Notes: generated from the letters alone by a model not told the origin. A stretch of 22,738 bases of DNA from a virus (IMGVR_UViG_3300037961_001051:1229-23966), one strand, 5' to 3'. Positions 15,714 to 22,029 are shown, counted from the stretch's first letter. Numbers and translations are program-made.

Positions 15714-16132
15714 TGGGTGAAGGTGCTCAGCGTCTCCGTTGTCGATTCAATGTCAGTTACACGATCAATAATCGTGTGGTTCACAAGTCCCGGTCCCTGC
15801 AGCGTCTCAACGAACTGAAAACTTGCGCCTTCGTTGACGATGCTCCAAGACGGCTTTGATGCAGGGTCAAGGCCGCGCCACACGCTTGAAACGCCGTTCA
15901 TCGTGTTGGTTGTTGTTTCAATGCCCATAGGCGCAACAGCGCCGCTTGGTTTTACATTAGAGCCAGAAACACTTAACTCATATCCCGTGCGATATTGGTA
16001 AGAGTTAATAACCTCATTTACCTTTGTTTTCGTAGTAGTTGTTGATTTTAATGTACCCTGCTGGAAGTTAGGAACTACGGGCAAAGATTGTGCCGCAGGT
16101 GCTAACAACAAAAGCAAAAGCAATAACATCAT
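15710..16132 (-). CDS. Secreted conserved cyanophage-type protein, 140 aa
   Basis: The start is a short, extreme signal peptide, M-M followed by eight leucines and APAAQS. The mature protein has the segments VVPNFQQGTLKSTTTTKTKVNEVINSY and YRTGYELSVSG, then FQFVETLQGPGLVNHTIIDRVTDIES. These match my memory of a family found in many marine cyanophages and some picocyanobacteria. It is soluble and beta-rich, and presumably periplasmic. It is coupled on both sides by ATGA overlaps. Two adjacent ATG codons make the exact start uncertain by one residue. Function is unknown. Confidence 0.8.
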   Translation of the reverse strand: MMLLLLLLLLAPAAQSLPVVPNFQQGTLKSTTTTKTKVNEVINSYQYRTGYELSVSGSNVKPSGAVAPMGIETTTNTMNGVSSVWRGLDPASKPSWSIVNEGASFQFVETLQGPGLVNHTIIDRVTDIESTTETLSTFTQ

Positions 16133-16620
16133 TCGATAGTTAATGACGTTGTGAGCTGTCCTATCGCAAGCGTATTTGCTCCGCCAGCCGTGATCGTCAT
16201 AGTGCCGTCTGAGGCAATGGTGCCTGCCAAATCACCAGCAGTTCCCGCAGCCGTAGATGTGATTTTCGAGAAGTTAGGCACAGCGCCAACAGATACAGCT
16301 GAGCTTGGGACCGCATCGGCCTGGGTATAAGACTGAGAAAAAGAGAACGCCTCGCCAGGGGTATCTTGAGTGACTGCAATCGTGCCTGGTGAATACACAC
16401 CGCTGGTGATTGTGCCAGCTGAAATGGTGTTAGCAGTGGACCCGTCAGTTGTATCTACCCCGCTCCCACTGATCGTGAACGAAGAGCCCAGCCGTTCTGC
16501 GGTGGTCACAGAGCCCCCCACCTGAAGGCTGATACTGCTCTGGATCTTATGGACGAGATCCGCCCGAGCAGGCAAAGCAGCCGTCAATGTGACACCCAAT
16601 ACCAAAAGTGCGCGGATCAT
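16129..16620 (-). CDS. Secreted conserved cyanophage-type protein, 163 aa
   Basis: A signal peptide (MIRALLVLGVTLTAALPARA) precedes a Ser/Thr/Gly/Ala-rich, almost Cys-free mature region. Segments include IQSSISLQVGGS, GEAFSFSQSYTQADA and VGAVPNFSKIT, ending in a hydroxyl-rich beta stretch (GTMTITAGGANTLAIGQL). Such a composition suggests an extended beta structure exported to the periplasm. The gene is coupled by ATGA to the holin-like gene before it and to the next secreted protein. It belongs to the same cyanophage family set as its neighbours. No enzymatic motif is visible. Confidence 0.8.
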   Translation of the reverse strand: MIRALLVLGVTLTAALPARADLVHKIQSSISLQVGGSVTTAERLGSSFTISGSGVDTTDGSTANTISAGTITSGVYSPGTIAVTQDTPGEAFSFSQSYTQADAVPSSAVSVGAVPNFSKITSTAAGTAGDLAGTIASDGTMTITAGGANTLAIGQLTTSLTIE

Positions 16621-16898
16621 TTGATGCCAGCTTTGGAATCTTTGTTCTCAACGATAACGCTCTTCTCCTCTTTCTTCTTCTGGCCGTTACGGCCTACCGA
16701 TAACCCATAGCTGGCTGCAGTTGAACTCAGCAAACTCGCGCTGAAAGTCACGTCAATCGATTGCTTGAAAATGCCTAGATAGTTGGCGGTGATGACGCCC
16801 ATCGCCCAGACCATGATCGTCAGGCGTACAAAGTCGCCAAGCCATCCATTGCCGTGGTCCTCCTGCTCCTCCGACTTCGTCTCCTTTGTTTCTGCCAT
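16617..16898 (-). CDS. Small membrane protein, candidate holin, 93 aa
   Basis: A charged N terminus (KETKSEEQEDHG) precedes a first hydrophobic helix (FVRLTIMVWAMGVITANYLGIF). A second, weaker one follows (VTFSASLLSSTAASYGLSVG), and the tail is Lys/Glu-rich. Size, two helices and charged ends fit a small holin, which would open the inner membrane for lysis. It is first in the - strand operon and only 23 bases from the divergent 84-aa gene. A cysteine-peptidase lysin lies nearby on the + strand. No family-specific holin motif is certain, so other membrane roles are possible. Confidence 0.6.
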   Translation of the reverse strand: MAETKETKSEEQEDHGNGWLGDFVRLTIMVWAMGVITANYLGIFKQSIDVTFSASLLSSTAASYGLSVGRNGQKKKEEKSVIVENKDSKAGIK

Positions 16899-16921
16899 GA
16901 TGGTTTGACGCTAAGGGTCGA

Positions 16922-17176
16922 ATGGTGGTTGAAGTCTGGGCTGCTGTGGCTGGGGCCTCTGTTGGTGTCGCGTCCGCTGGGTTGACTGGCATTAACCGGC
17001 AGAGCCAGCAGGGCCGCGACTCGTTGATACGTCTGACCACTGCCGTCGATAACTTAGCCAGCCGGCTCGATGTTCTCCACGCAGACATCAGGACACGCGA
17101 TCAAGAAATCTTTGCGCGACTGGCAAATCTGGAGCAGTCAGTGGCACGACTAGAAGGACACAGCAATCGGAACTAA
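16922..17176 (+). CDS. TM/coiled-coil protein, 84 aa
   Basis: An N-terminal membrane helix (VWAAVAGASVGVASAGLTGI) is followed by a long amphipathic coiled coil (about residues 30-80, SLIRLTTAVDNLASRLDVLH, then EIFARLANLEQSVARLEGH). One span plus a coiled coil is the layout of inner-membrane spanins and of some lysis accessory proteins, but no outer-membrane partner is identified. AAGGG lies 4 bases before the ATG. It is divergent from the holin-like gene and upstream of the C39-like lysin gene, which supports a lysis link by context only. Confidence 0.72.
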   Translation: MVVEVWAAVAGASVGVASAGLTGINRQSQQGRDSLIRLTTAVDNLASRLDVLHADIRTRDQEIFARLANLEQSVARLEGHSNRN

Positions 17177-17203
17177 CGTATTGGTGAAGTTCAAGGGAAT
17201 CCC

Positions 17204-17377
17204 ATGCTTTTGATTCTCAAGCCAATCTTGATGACCGCGTGGAAGTCAAGAGCGTTCAAAGAATTGATTGTGGCGATGCTTGAGAAGATCGTTGAGCAAA
17301 CTGACAACGACATCGACGATCTTTTCTGCAAGCACGCACGTCAACTCCTACTTCCCGACACGAGAGTGGAAAAGTAG
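17204..17377 (+). CDS. Hypothetical protein, 57 aa
   Basis: The 57-residue frame has a good AAGGGA site 5 bases before the ATG. The N-terminal half is hydrophobic and basic (LLILKPILMTAWKSRAFKEL) and the second half is an amphipathic helix with acidic residues (EKIVEQTDNDIDDLF). A membrane-associated helical protein is likely. Short proteins with the LLILKP start and TDND motif recur in cyanophages, as I recall. Its stop is 3 bases before the lysin gene's TTG start, so the two are probably cotranscribed. Function is unknown. Confidence 0.7.
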   Translation: MLLILKPILMTAWKSRAFKELIVAMLEKIVEQTDNDIDDLFCKHARQLLLPDTRVEK

Positions 17378-17380
17378 GCG

Positions 17381-18133
17381 TTGTGCGGCATCATCCAAGT
17401 GACCCTGCTGCTGACAGCGATGGGATTTGCGCTCTTGCCGTTTTTTGAGTGGTATAAACCAGACGTGCCTCATCGCATGGCTGCCATCAAGCAGCTAGAG
17501 GAGGCTATGCCAGAGCATTTGCTCAGTGAAGATGCTGAGTGGTTTCAGGCGTGGAAGGCCAGCGGCATCGACCAGGAGGTGTACTTGCCTCGATATTTCA
17601 GACAGCTTGACCTGCCCGGCGGGGCAAGAAAATGCTTCACAAGCGCGGCCAGCATGGTCGCATCTTTCTATAAGCGCGTAAACACGCAAGAACAGTATGA
17701 GGCTGTACTCAGACCTTTCGGTGACACAACCTCTGTTTACGCTCACGTCAAAGCCTTAAGCAGCTTGGGCCTGCAGGTTCGCTTTGTAGACAATGCAGAT
17801 GCAGAGGACGTGATGGAGGCCATCGACGCTGGCACTCCTGTCATGGTCGGTTGGTATCACCGAGGCAACATGCTGCGTGGTGAACCGGCTATGTGCGGCA
17901 GCGAGACAGAAATTTGCGGGCACTGGTCTGTCCTACACGGCTATTCGGGCCGTTACAGCAGTGATCCGAGTTGGCTGCTCAGCGATCCTCTGGGTCTGCC
18001 AGATATTGAGAGGGGCACGCACAACCCTGCACTTTCTGGTTATCGCGTCAGCGTGCGCCAAGCTGCATTCCATCAACGTTGGCAAGTCAATGGCCCCAGG
18101 AGCGGCTGGGCCATATTTGTCGAGGCACAATAG
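17381..18133 (+). CDS. C39-like cysteine peptidase with N-terminal membrane anchor, probable endolysin
   Basis: The 250-aa protein has a papain-like C39 peptidase core. C85 lies in GGARKCFTSAASMV, H181 in CGHWSVLHGY and D202 in LLSDPLG, giving a Cys-His-Asp set. Residues 2-22 (CGIIQVTLLLTAMGFALLPFF) form one hydrophobic segment that could be a signal anchor. The tail phage K-like gene lacks its usual cysteine peptidase, so this enzyme may supply cell-wall cleavage at lysis. The start is TTG 17381, 3 bases after the upstream stop; ATG 17420 would remove most of the hydrophobic segment. Peptidoglycan as substrate is inferred from neighbours. Confidence 0.75.
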   Translation: MCGIIQVTLLLTAMGFALLPFFEWYKPDVPHRMAAIKQLEEAMPEHLLSEDAEWFQAWKASGIDQEVYLPRYFRQLDLPGGARKCFTSAASMVASFYKRVNTQEQYEAVLRPFGDTTSVYAHVKALSSLGLQVRFVDNADAEDVMEAIDAGTPVMVGWYHRGNMLRGEPAMCGSETEICGHWSVLHGYSGRYSSDPSWLLSDPLGLPDIERGTHNPALSGYRVSVRQAAFHQRWQVNGPRSGWAIFVEAQ

Positions 18134-18153
18134 GTTGCACTTAAAAGCAGCGA

Positions 18154-18669
18154 ATGACGGTTCTGTGTGACTGGGAGATCAAGGCTCGGTGTCAAAAAAG
18201 CCAGATGGTCGTCCCGTTTGACGCAGAGTTGCTAAACCCAGCCAGCCTGGACTTGCGACTGGGTCTGTATCTGATGGTTGAAAACATCTGTGACCCTGAG
18301 CTGATCCGCGTTGACATTTCAGGCAGAACAAAGGATGAGCCGTTCATGCTGCAGCCCGGCGAGTTTTGCTTGGCTGAAACACTTGAGTTGTTCAACCTGC
18401 CTGAGGACATCTGCAGCACTTTTCTACTCAAAAGCTCACGCGCTAGAGAAGGCTACGATCACGCTCTCGCTGGTTTTGCTGATCCGGGATGGTCAAATTC
18501 GCGATTGACCGTCGAGTTGAAAAACAACCGCTTGCACCATGCACTTCCCCTGTACCCCGGCCTAAAAATTGGTCAGATGGTGTTTCACAGAATGACGCCG
18601 CCGCTGCGCAGCTATCGCGAGACAGGCCATTACAACAACCACTTGACAGTCATGCCTTCTGTGGCATGA
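18154..18669 (+). CDS. dcd: dCTP deaminase
   Basis: The 171-aa protein belongs to the dCTP deaminase/dUTPase trimer family. Visible signatures are NPASLDLRLG (28-37), LLKSSRAREG (91-100, substrate phosphate site), ADPGWSNSRLTVEL (109-122, with E121 at the place of the catalytic Glu of E. coli Dcd) and a C-terminal PGLKIGQMVF. Family knowledge: dCTP is deaminated to dUTP, which feeds dTMP synthesis for phage DNA replication. It lies 20 bases after the lysin gene on the same strand. The AH(R)ID part of the E. coli motif is altered to AGFAD, so substrate preference is not fully certain. Confidence 0.9.
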   Translation: MTVLCDWEIKARCQKSQMVVPFDAELLNPASLDLRLGLYLMVENICDPELIRVDISGRTKDEPFMLQPGEFCLAETLELFNLPEDICSTFLLKSSRAREGYDHALAGFADPGWSNSRLTVELKNNRLHHALPLYPGLKIGQMVFHRMTPPLRSYRETGHYNNHLTVMPSVA

Positions 18670-18670
18670 C

Positions 18671-18907
18671 TTGATAAGAATCTTCAAGGCTATGGGCTGG
18701 GCTGACTGGATGGTCGTCAACCAAACCCTTGAAGAGGAGCTTGAGGTTGAACGCAGCGTCAGGGAAGTCAACAACTGCAATGACGAACAGGCGCTGAAAA
18801 TGCTTTGCTCTGCCCTTGTCAGACAGAGCTGGCATCAAGGCAAGCTGCTTAGCCAAGCTGTCACACGCATTGGTGAGCTTGACGCCAAACTGGCTTGCTG
18901 GGATTAG
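18671..18907 (+). CDS. Hypothetical protein, 78 aa
   Basis: This is an acidic, fully helical protein (VVNQTLEEELEVERSVREV, then ALKMLCSALVRQSWHQGKLL and AVTRIGELDAKL). The TTG start at 18671 follows the deaminase stop by one base and gives the N terminus MIRIFKAMGWADWMVVN; ATG 18692 would remove seven residues. The WADWMVVN and SWHQ...LLSQAV motifs recur in small cyanophage proteins, as I recall. Its end overlaps by 4 bases the convergent 49-aa gene. Role unknown. Confidence 0.72.
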   Translation: MIRIFKAMGWADWMVVNQTLEEELEVERSVREVNNCNDEQALKMLCSALVRQSWHQGKLLSQAVTRIGELDAKLACWD

Positions 18908-19053
18908 CCCTGCTTTCCAGTGAGTCTTGACCTATAGAGCCTGACGCACGACTCGAAATGCCACTTGGCCTGCCAATCGTGCTTGAAGTAACGAGTCATC
19001 CCGCCGTGACTCACCTCCCATAAGAGCAACCCGTCTTTCTCGACTTGCTTCAT
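18904..19053 (-). CDS. Hypothetical protein, 49 aa
   Basis: The 49-residue frame starts at an ATG with GAGG 6 bases upstream; longer in-frame starts would run back into the terminator hairpin and are less likely. It is basic and aromatic (LLLWEVSHGGMTRYFKHDWQAKWHFE). It is the last gene of the - strand recombination unit, but sits after a strong terminator, so expression needs readthrough. No family is recognised. Its stop overlaps the + strand gene end by 4 bases. Confidence 0.55.
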   Translation of the reverse strand: MKQVEKDGLLLWEVSHGGMTRYFKHDWQAKWHFESCVRLYRSRLTGKQG

Positions 19054-19064
19054 GGTCGGCCTCA

Positions 19065-19090
19065 TAAAAAAGGAGCGCGGGGGCGCTCCT
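19065..19090 (-). terminator. Strong rho-independent terminator of the recombination operon
   Basis: A perfect 8-bp stem AGGAGCGC/GCGCTCCT with a 4-base loop is followed on the - strand by TTTTTT. It lies 22 bases after the stop of the 109-aa gene. The + strand side has no T-run. Confidence 0.88.
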
Positions 19091-19111
19091 GATCTCTCGT
19101 TCATCACAAGC

Positions 19112-19441
19112 CTAAAAGTCCCAGCCTGCATTGTCAGCTGCGGGCTTGGCCGCTGCGGGGTTTACCCGAGGTGCGTAGGGCGAGGACAGCTTGCCAGACA
19201 TGAATGGATCGCCTTGGTTTTTGCCTTTTTTGATCTCGCGATTCCAACCAGCAAGGCGGATCTTGACCACTTCCTTATCTTCCCAATCAAGCACGCGCTC
19301 AGCGTTTTGCAGGTAAGAAATCAAAGCGTTGACTTCCTCAGCTGGAACCTCAATGTTTCCGGTCACGTCAGGGCTCTTGTCGCTTTTCTTGTTCTCTTCT
19401 TTGGTGGTGAACTGAACGAAGTTAATGCTGAAGTCAGACAT
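19112..19441 (-). CDS. Candidate ssDNA-binding-like protein, 109 aa
   Basis: The 109-aa protein starts with a strand-rich segment (FSINFVQFTTKEE), then VTGNIEVPAEEVNALISYLQ, EVVKIRLAGWNRE and a Lys-rich loop. The end is Pro/Ala-rich and finishes NAGWDF, reminiscent of the acidic-aromatic tip by which SSB proteins recruit partners. It is encoded 3 bases after the ribbon-helix-helix gene and in one operon with ERF and RusA, where an SSB partner is common. The SSB idea is an inference from the tail and context; no OB-fold motif is certain. Confidence 0.6.
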   Translation of the reverse strand: MSDFSINFVQFTTKEENKKSDKSPDVTGNIEVPAEEVNALISYLQNAERVLDWEDKEVVKIRLAGWNREIKKGKNQGDPFMSGKLSSPYAPRVNPAAAKPAADNAGWDF

Positions 19442-19444
19442 GGT

Positions 19445-19624
19445 TTAGTTGAAAAACTTGGAGATGATGATCTTGAGAGCTTGGTTTTGGTTGTAGCTGC
19501 GCGACTTCATGAAGTGACGCAACTTGCCAGCCAACTGGTCATCAAGCCGCACATTGAACTTGTTGTTGCGGCGTGCTGAGTCGGCTTTAGCTTGCCATTC
19601 ACGTTTCTTGTCCTCGTCAGGCAT
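19445..19624 (-). CDS. Ribbon-helix-helix DNA-binding protein, 59 aa
   Basis: A Lys/Asp-rich N terminus is followed by one short strand and two helices in the Arc/CopG pattern: KFNVRLDDQLAGKLRHFMK, then a turn SYNQ and QALKIIISKFF. This fold dimerises and inserts a two-stranded ribbon into the DNA major groove. It starts inside the end of the ERF gene (ATGCCTGA overlap) and ends 3 bases before the SSB-like gene, so it is firmly in the recombination operon and may regulate it. The target site is unknown. It could also assist recombination as an accessory factor. Confidence 0.75.
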   Translation of the reverse strand: MPDEDKKREWQAKADSARRNNKFNVRLDDQLAGKLRHFMKSRSYNQNQALKIIISKFFN

Positions 19625-20306
19625 TTCTTGCTAGCCAGTCATTGATCCAAGCCTGATGCTTACGCATGTTGATTGCGTCCTTAGACAAGCGTCCCTCACC
19701 GAGCTTGAAGGCAAAACAAAATGACTCTGCCAGTTTTTCTTTTTTGCCTTGGCTTAGCTCCTTGATTGCATTGATTAGCGCGTCCTGTTCGGGTGTCTCA
19801 AGCTTGATGTCCTCTGGAGGGATCCCTGGAATGGTTTTAGTTTGTTGATGCTCAACCTTTGCTGCAGGCTTTGAAGCTGCATCTGAATCTGCATCGTTAT
19901 CGACGATGCCAACACACAGGCCAAGGACAGACAAAAGCCCGTAGCGTCGGGAGTAGGTAACGGCTTTGCCCCATTCCTGGGTTGCGTTGAGCGGATTGCC
20001 TTTTCTGTCGACACCTTCCTGAATTTTTATAGGAGTGACAGCGGTTAAGTGCTCACCGCTTATGTGCAGCAAAGTGGTTCTTAGGCCAGGCTGGCCGTTA
20101 ATGTCTTCTGGCAGTTGTGACACCACAAGACCGCTGGCTCTTAAGGCTGGGCCAATGTTTGAGAGCACGCCAGGCAGGTTGGCAAACCCGCCGTGGAAGC
20201 TTTCAGCGTTGTCGTGAATCGTGGGCACTGCCTCATGAAATTTGATCAGCGCAGCTGCCAAATTAGTCAAGGGCTGTGACGGTGATGATGGCACCGAGGA
20301 AGTCAT
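19617..20306 (-). CDS. erf: ERF-family single-strand annealing protein
   Basis: The 229-aa protein matches the ERF (essential recombination function) family typified by phage P22. Residues about 12-145 contain NLAAALIKFHEAVPTI, SNIGPALRASGLVVSQ, LLHISGEHLTAVTPIK and WGKAVTYSRRYGLLSVLGL, then VDNDADSD. The last is the characteristic Y-x-R-R-Y to acidic pattern. Such proteins anneal complementary single strands in phage recombination and genome end joining. A flexible Ala/Lys/Pro region and a helical tail follow. It overlaps the RusA-like gene by 44 bases and the ribbon-helix-helix gene by 8. Confidence 0.92.
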   Translation of the reverse strand: MTSSVPSSPSQPLTNLAAALIKFHEAVPTIHDNAESFHGGFANLPGVLSNIGPALRASGLVVSQLPEDINGQPGLRTTLLHISGEHLTAVTPIKIQEGVDRKGNPLNATQEWGKAVTYSRRYGLLSVLGLCVGIVDNDADSDAASKPAAKVEHQQTKTIPGIPPEDIKLETPEQDALINAIKELSQGKKEKLAESFCFAFKLGEGRLSKDAINMRKHQAWINDWLARNA

Positions 20307-20709
20307 CTGTTTGATACCTTTTGGTTGCGTAGATGGAAACGATCTGGGCGTCCGAATAGAGAAGCACGCGGGCTACAGCATCGGAAATGCTATCGCCTGC
20401 CGATCTAATTAGCTTGTCCAGATCGGGGGTTTTGGTGTGATGCACCGGCGCAGAATCTTTTAGCTTACCGGCGTTTTTGCCTGTGCCGTAATGCGACAAC
20501 GGGCGAGGGAAGACAAACTCACAACGCAGCGATACTGCGGCGTGAATGTCCCAATCCTCAGGCTTGTGACGATGTGCTGCAGCAGCAACGTCACTGCGCC
20601 AGCTGGCAAGAGATTCCGCGTTGTTAGCAACAACACGGCTGCCATAAGCTTTCATTGAGCCCTGCGGAACAGGTGTTCCTAGGACAGCAAACGTGACGCT
20701 AGTTTGCAT
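20263..20709 (-). CDS. rusA: RusA-family Holliday junction resolvase
   Basis: The 148-aa protein carries the RusA start GTPVPQGSMKAY, then VFPRPLSHYGTGK and the core TPDLDKLIRSAGDSIS with D96 and D98. YSDAQIVSI follows, with D120 at the place of the third catalytic Asp of E. coli RusA. KRY completes the pattern; the usual Lys after the DxD pair appears to be Arg102. RusA dimers cut four-way junctions, which fits an operon with ERF and an exonuclease. It overlaps the ERF start by 44 bases and its own start lies inside the end of the 50-aa gene. Confidence 0.92.
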   Translation of the reverse strand: MQTSVTFAVLGTPVPQGSMKAYGSRVVANNAESLASWRSDVAAAAHRHKPEDWDIHAAVSLRCEFVFPRPLSHYGTGKNAGKLKDSAPVHHTKTPDLDKLIRSAGDSISDAVARVLLYSDAQIVSIYATKRYQTDDFLGAIITVTALD

Positions 20710-20851
20710 CGTGTTTTTTTAGGGCGTTGTAGAAAGCTCTTTCTAGTGCAGTAAGTCGAGGATTCTTTTGATTGAGAGCAGCCTTAGCTTTTGCCTTGGC
20801 TGCCCTCAATGTGTCTTCTGGGCAGGTGTTCCAATAGATTCCCCGACCCAT
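20699..20851 (-). CDS. Hypothetical protein, 50 aa
   Basis: The 50-residue frame begins at the ATG directly after the TAA of the membrane-protein gene and ends just inside the RusA gene. It starts GRGIYWNTCPEDTL and continues as a basic Ala/Lys helix (AAKAKAKAALNQKNPRLTALERAFYNALKK). No family is recognised. The exact stop-to-start junctions on both sides are the main evidence that it is a real gene. Confidence 0.55.
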   Translation of the reverse strand: MGRGIYWNTCPEDTLRAAKAKAKAALNQKNPRLTALERAFYNALKKHDAN

Positions 20852-21052
20852 TTACTTCAAGCTTTCACAAGCAGGTTGCCAGCCCTGCTCGCAGTGTGCT
20901 CTTTGCTGAGAATCCAAGGTTTGGGTCAAGCTGATCCAGAAGGCACCGCCGAGAAGAACGCAAAAGATTGCGACGATGATGCCGTTGGTCTTTGGGCTGT
21001 AGCCCTCAGGGTCAAGCCGAGAAGGGCGTTTTTTGCCGTTGAAGCTAATCAT
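20852..21052 (-). CDS. Single-TM protein, 66 aa
   Basis: One membrane helix (GIIVAIFCVLLGGAFWISLT) follows a basic N terminus (FNGKKRPSRLDPEGYSPK). The C-terminal tail has two Cys (AHCEQGWQPAC) that could form a disulfide outside the membrane. ATG 21052 overlaps the stop of a tiny upstream frame; longer starts at 21076 or TTG 21112 are possible, and none has a clear ribosome site. It lies inside the recombination operon, where a membrane protein is unexpected. Function is unknown. Confidence 0.55.
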   Translation of the reverse strand: MISFNGKKRPSRLDPEGYSPKTNGIIVAIFCVLLGGAFWISLTQTLDSQQRAHCEQGWQPACESLK

Positions 21053-21107
21053 GAGCAAACGAGAAAAAGGGCTCATGCGCAGCAATATGCCTCGCATGGT
21101 CGTCCAT
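21045..21107 (-). CDS. Possible 20-aa leader or coupling peptide
   Basis: A 20-codon frame begins one base after the stop of the 42-aa gene, and its TAG overlaps the ATG of the membrane-protein gene. Its product would be His/Phe/Ala-rich. Its only support is the tight junctions, and because the next gene lacks a ribosome site it could couple its translation. No function is proposed beyond this, and it may not be a gene. Confidence 0.3.
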   Translation of the reverse strand: MDDHARHIAAHEPFFSFAHD

Positions 21108-21108
21108 G

Positions 21109-21237
21109 TCAACGTTTGCCTTTTGCCTTGCCCTTTTTCTTCACACGCTTAGGCCGTGCGCTCACCTTGGCAACGGTCTCGTGATAGCCAGGCGGCTCAG
21201 GCACCCCGCCTTGTTTCAAGATCTGTGTCCAGTCCAC
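21109..21237 (-). CDS. Hypothetical protein, 42 aa
   Basis: The frame starts at GTG 21237 with GAGG 9 bases upstream and gives M-DWTQILKQGGVPEPPGYHE, then a very basic Lys-rich tail (KRVKKKGKAKGKR). The DW-x-x-ILK-x-x-GVPEPPG pattern is familiar from small phage proteins near recombination and replication genes, though its function is unknown. The tail could bind nucleic acid. There is about 125 bases between it and the exonuclease gene end, in which I see no clear gene. Confidence 0.6.
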   Translation of the reverse strand: MDWTQILKQGGVPEPPGYHETVAKVSARPKRVKKKGKAKGKR

Positions 21238-21361
21238 TGGTCCTTGCCTCTGTCCCTAGTATTTGGCTTCTCATCCTTTAACAAGGGCGAGGACAAGTGA
21301 CCTGCAGCGGATCAGGTGCGAGGAGCGTAAGGCGCGTGAGCCTGTTCTAGTCCGCAACCAT

Positions 21362-22003
21362 TCAAAAATCCAGCACAGGGCGCTGTGCCTCAAACTTGCC
21401 CCAGCACTCATCCCATGCCGGGATGCAGTCGTCTTCTGGGCTGTGCATTCGCACCTTGCACTTTTCAGGGCCTGAGATGACTGTCACGCAACCAGTGATT
21501 TTGATCTGTGGATGCCATTGCTGAAACATGCGCGCATAGGCTCCAAGCTGCGCAAGGGGTGACTTGCGGCTTGTGACCGCTTTAGTGGATGACACCGTTT
21601 TCAAGTCACCAAGCAGGACAAAAGAAGGGTCATCTTTGTACCTGACGATGAAGTCTGTGCTGCCCGCGACCGGCCGATAGCGGTCAACCAGCAAGTATTC
21701 GGTTGCCAGCGTTTCAATGCCTTGAAACAAAGGCTCTTTGAACAAAGGATCTAGCCAAGCATCCCACCGATCTTCTGCCACTGAGGGCTCGCCGCAAAGA
21801 TGTGCTTGCAGCTGGCGGTGCAGCACTCGACCGCGTAGTTCCCAGCCATCAGGACCGTGCCTGTGCTTTTCCATGGCGCTCTTCGCAAAGGGCGACATGT
21901 CATGGCTGACAACTTCTGAAACATTGTGCATAACCCAGTTGTCACGCCACATGTAGCAGTGCGCTTCGGGATAAAACGCCAGATTTGGTATTGGGTCGAG
22001 CAC
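21362..22003 (-). CDS. PD-(D/E)XK nuclease, RecB/Cas4-like, probable recombination exonuclease
   Basis: The 213-aa protein has an N-terminal F-x-PEAH-x-Y start and a helical GRVLHRQLQAHL segment (58-69) with the conserved His62. The nuclease core follows: E102, D117 in AGSTDF, D133 and K135 in LGDLKT, then QLGAYARMF (152-160). These are the RecB-type motifs for metal-dependent DNA cleavage. With ERF it would form a phage exonuclease/annealing pair that resects ends for strand annealing. The start is GTG 22003 with no clear ribosome site. It is divergent from the regulator at 22030. Confidence 0.87.
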   Translation of the reverse strand: MLDPIPNLAFYPEAHCYMWRDNWVMHNVSEVVSHDMSPFAKSAMEKHRHGPDGWELRGRVLHRQLQAHLCGEPSVAEDRWDAWLDPLFKEPLFQGIETLATEYLLVDRYRPVAGSTDFIVRYKDDPSFVLLGDLKTVSSTKAVTSRKSPLAQLGAYARMFQQWHPQIKITGCVTVISGPEKCKVRMHSPEDDCIPAWDECWGKFEAQRPVLDF

Positions 22004-22029
22004 AAAAAGGCTTGCAGAACCGGCTCACT

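Noticed and set aside
19052-19579. A + strand frame of 175 codons across the SSB-like and ribbon-helix-helix genes
   Set aside because: It runs through the terminator hairpin and mirrors two - strand genes that have motifs and tight junctions; no domain is visible in it.
20768-21184. A + strand frame of 138 codons over the small - strand genes
   Set aside because: It has no ribosome site or domain and covers four - strand frames with stop-start junctions. The - strand reading explains the region better, although the small genes themselves are only moderately supported.
21238-21361. A possible gene or promoter between the 42-aa and exonuclease genes
   Set aside because: Only a 25-codon frame overlapping the 42-aa gene and a weak TTGTTA-17-TACTAG pair are present; neither is better than chance.
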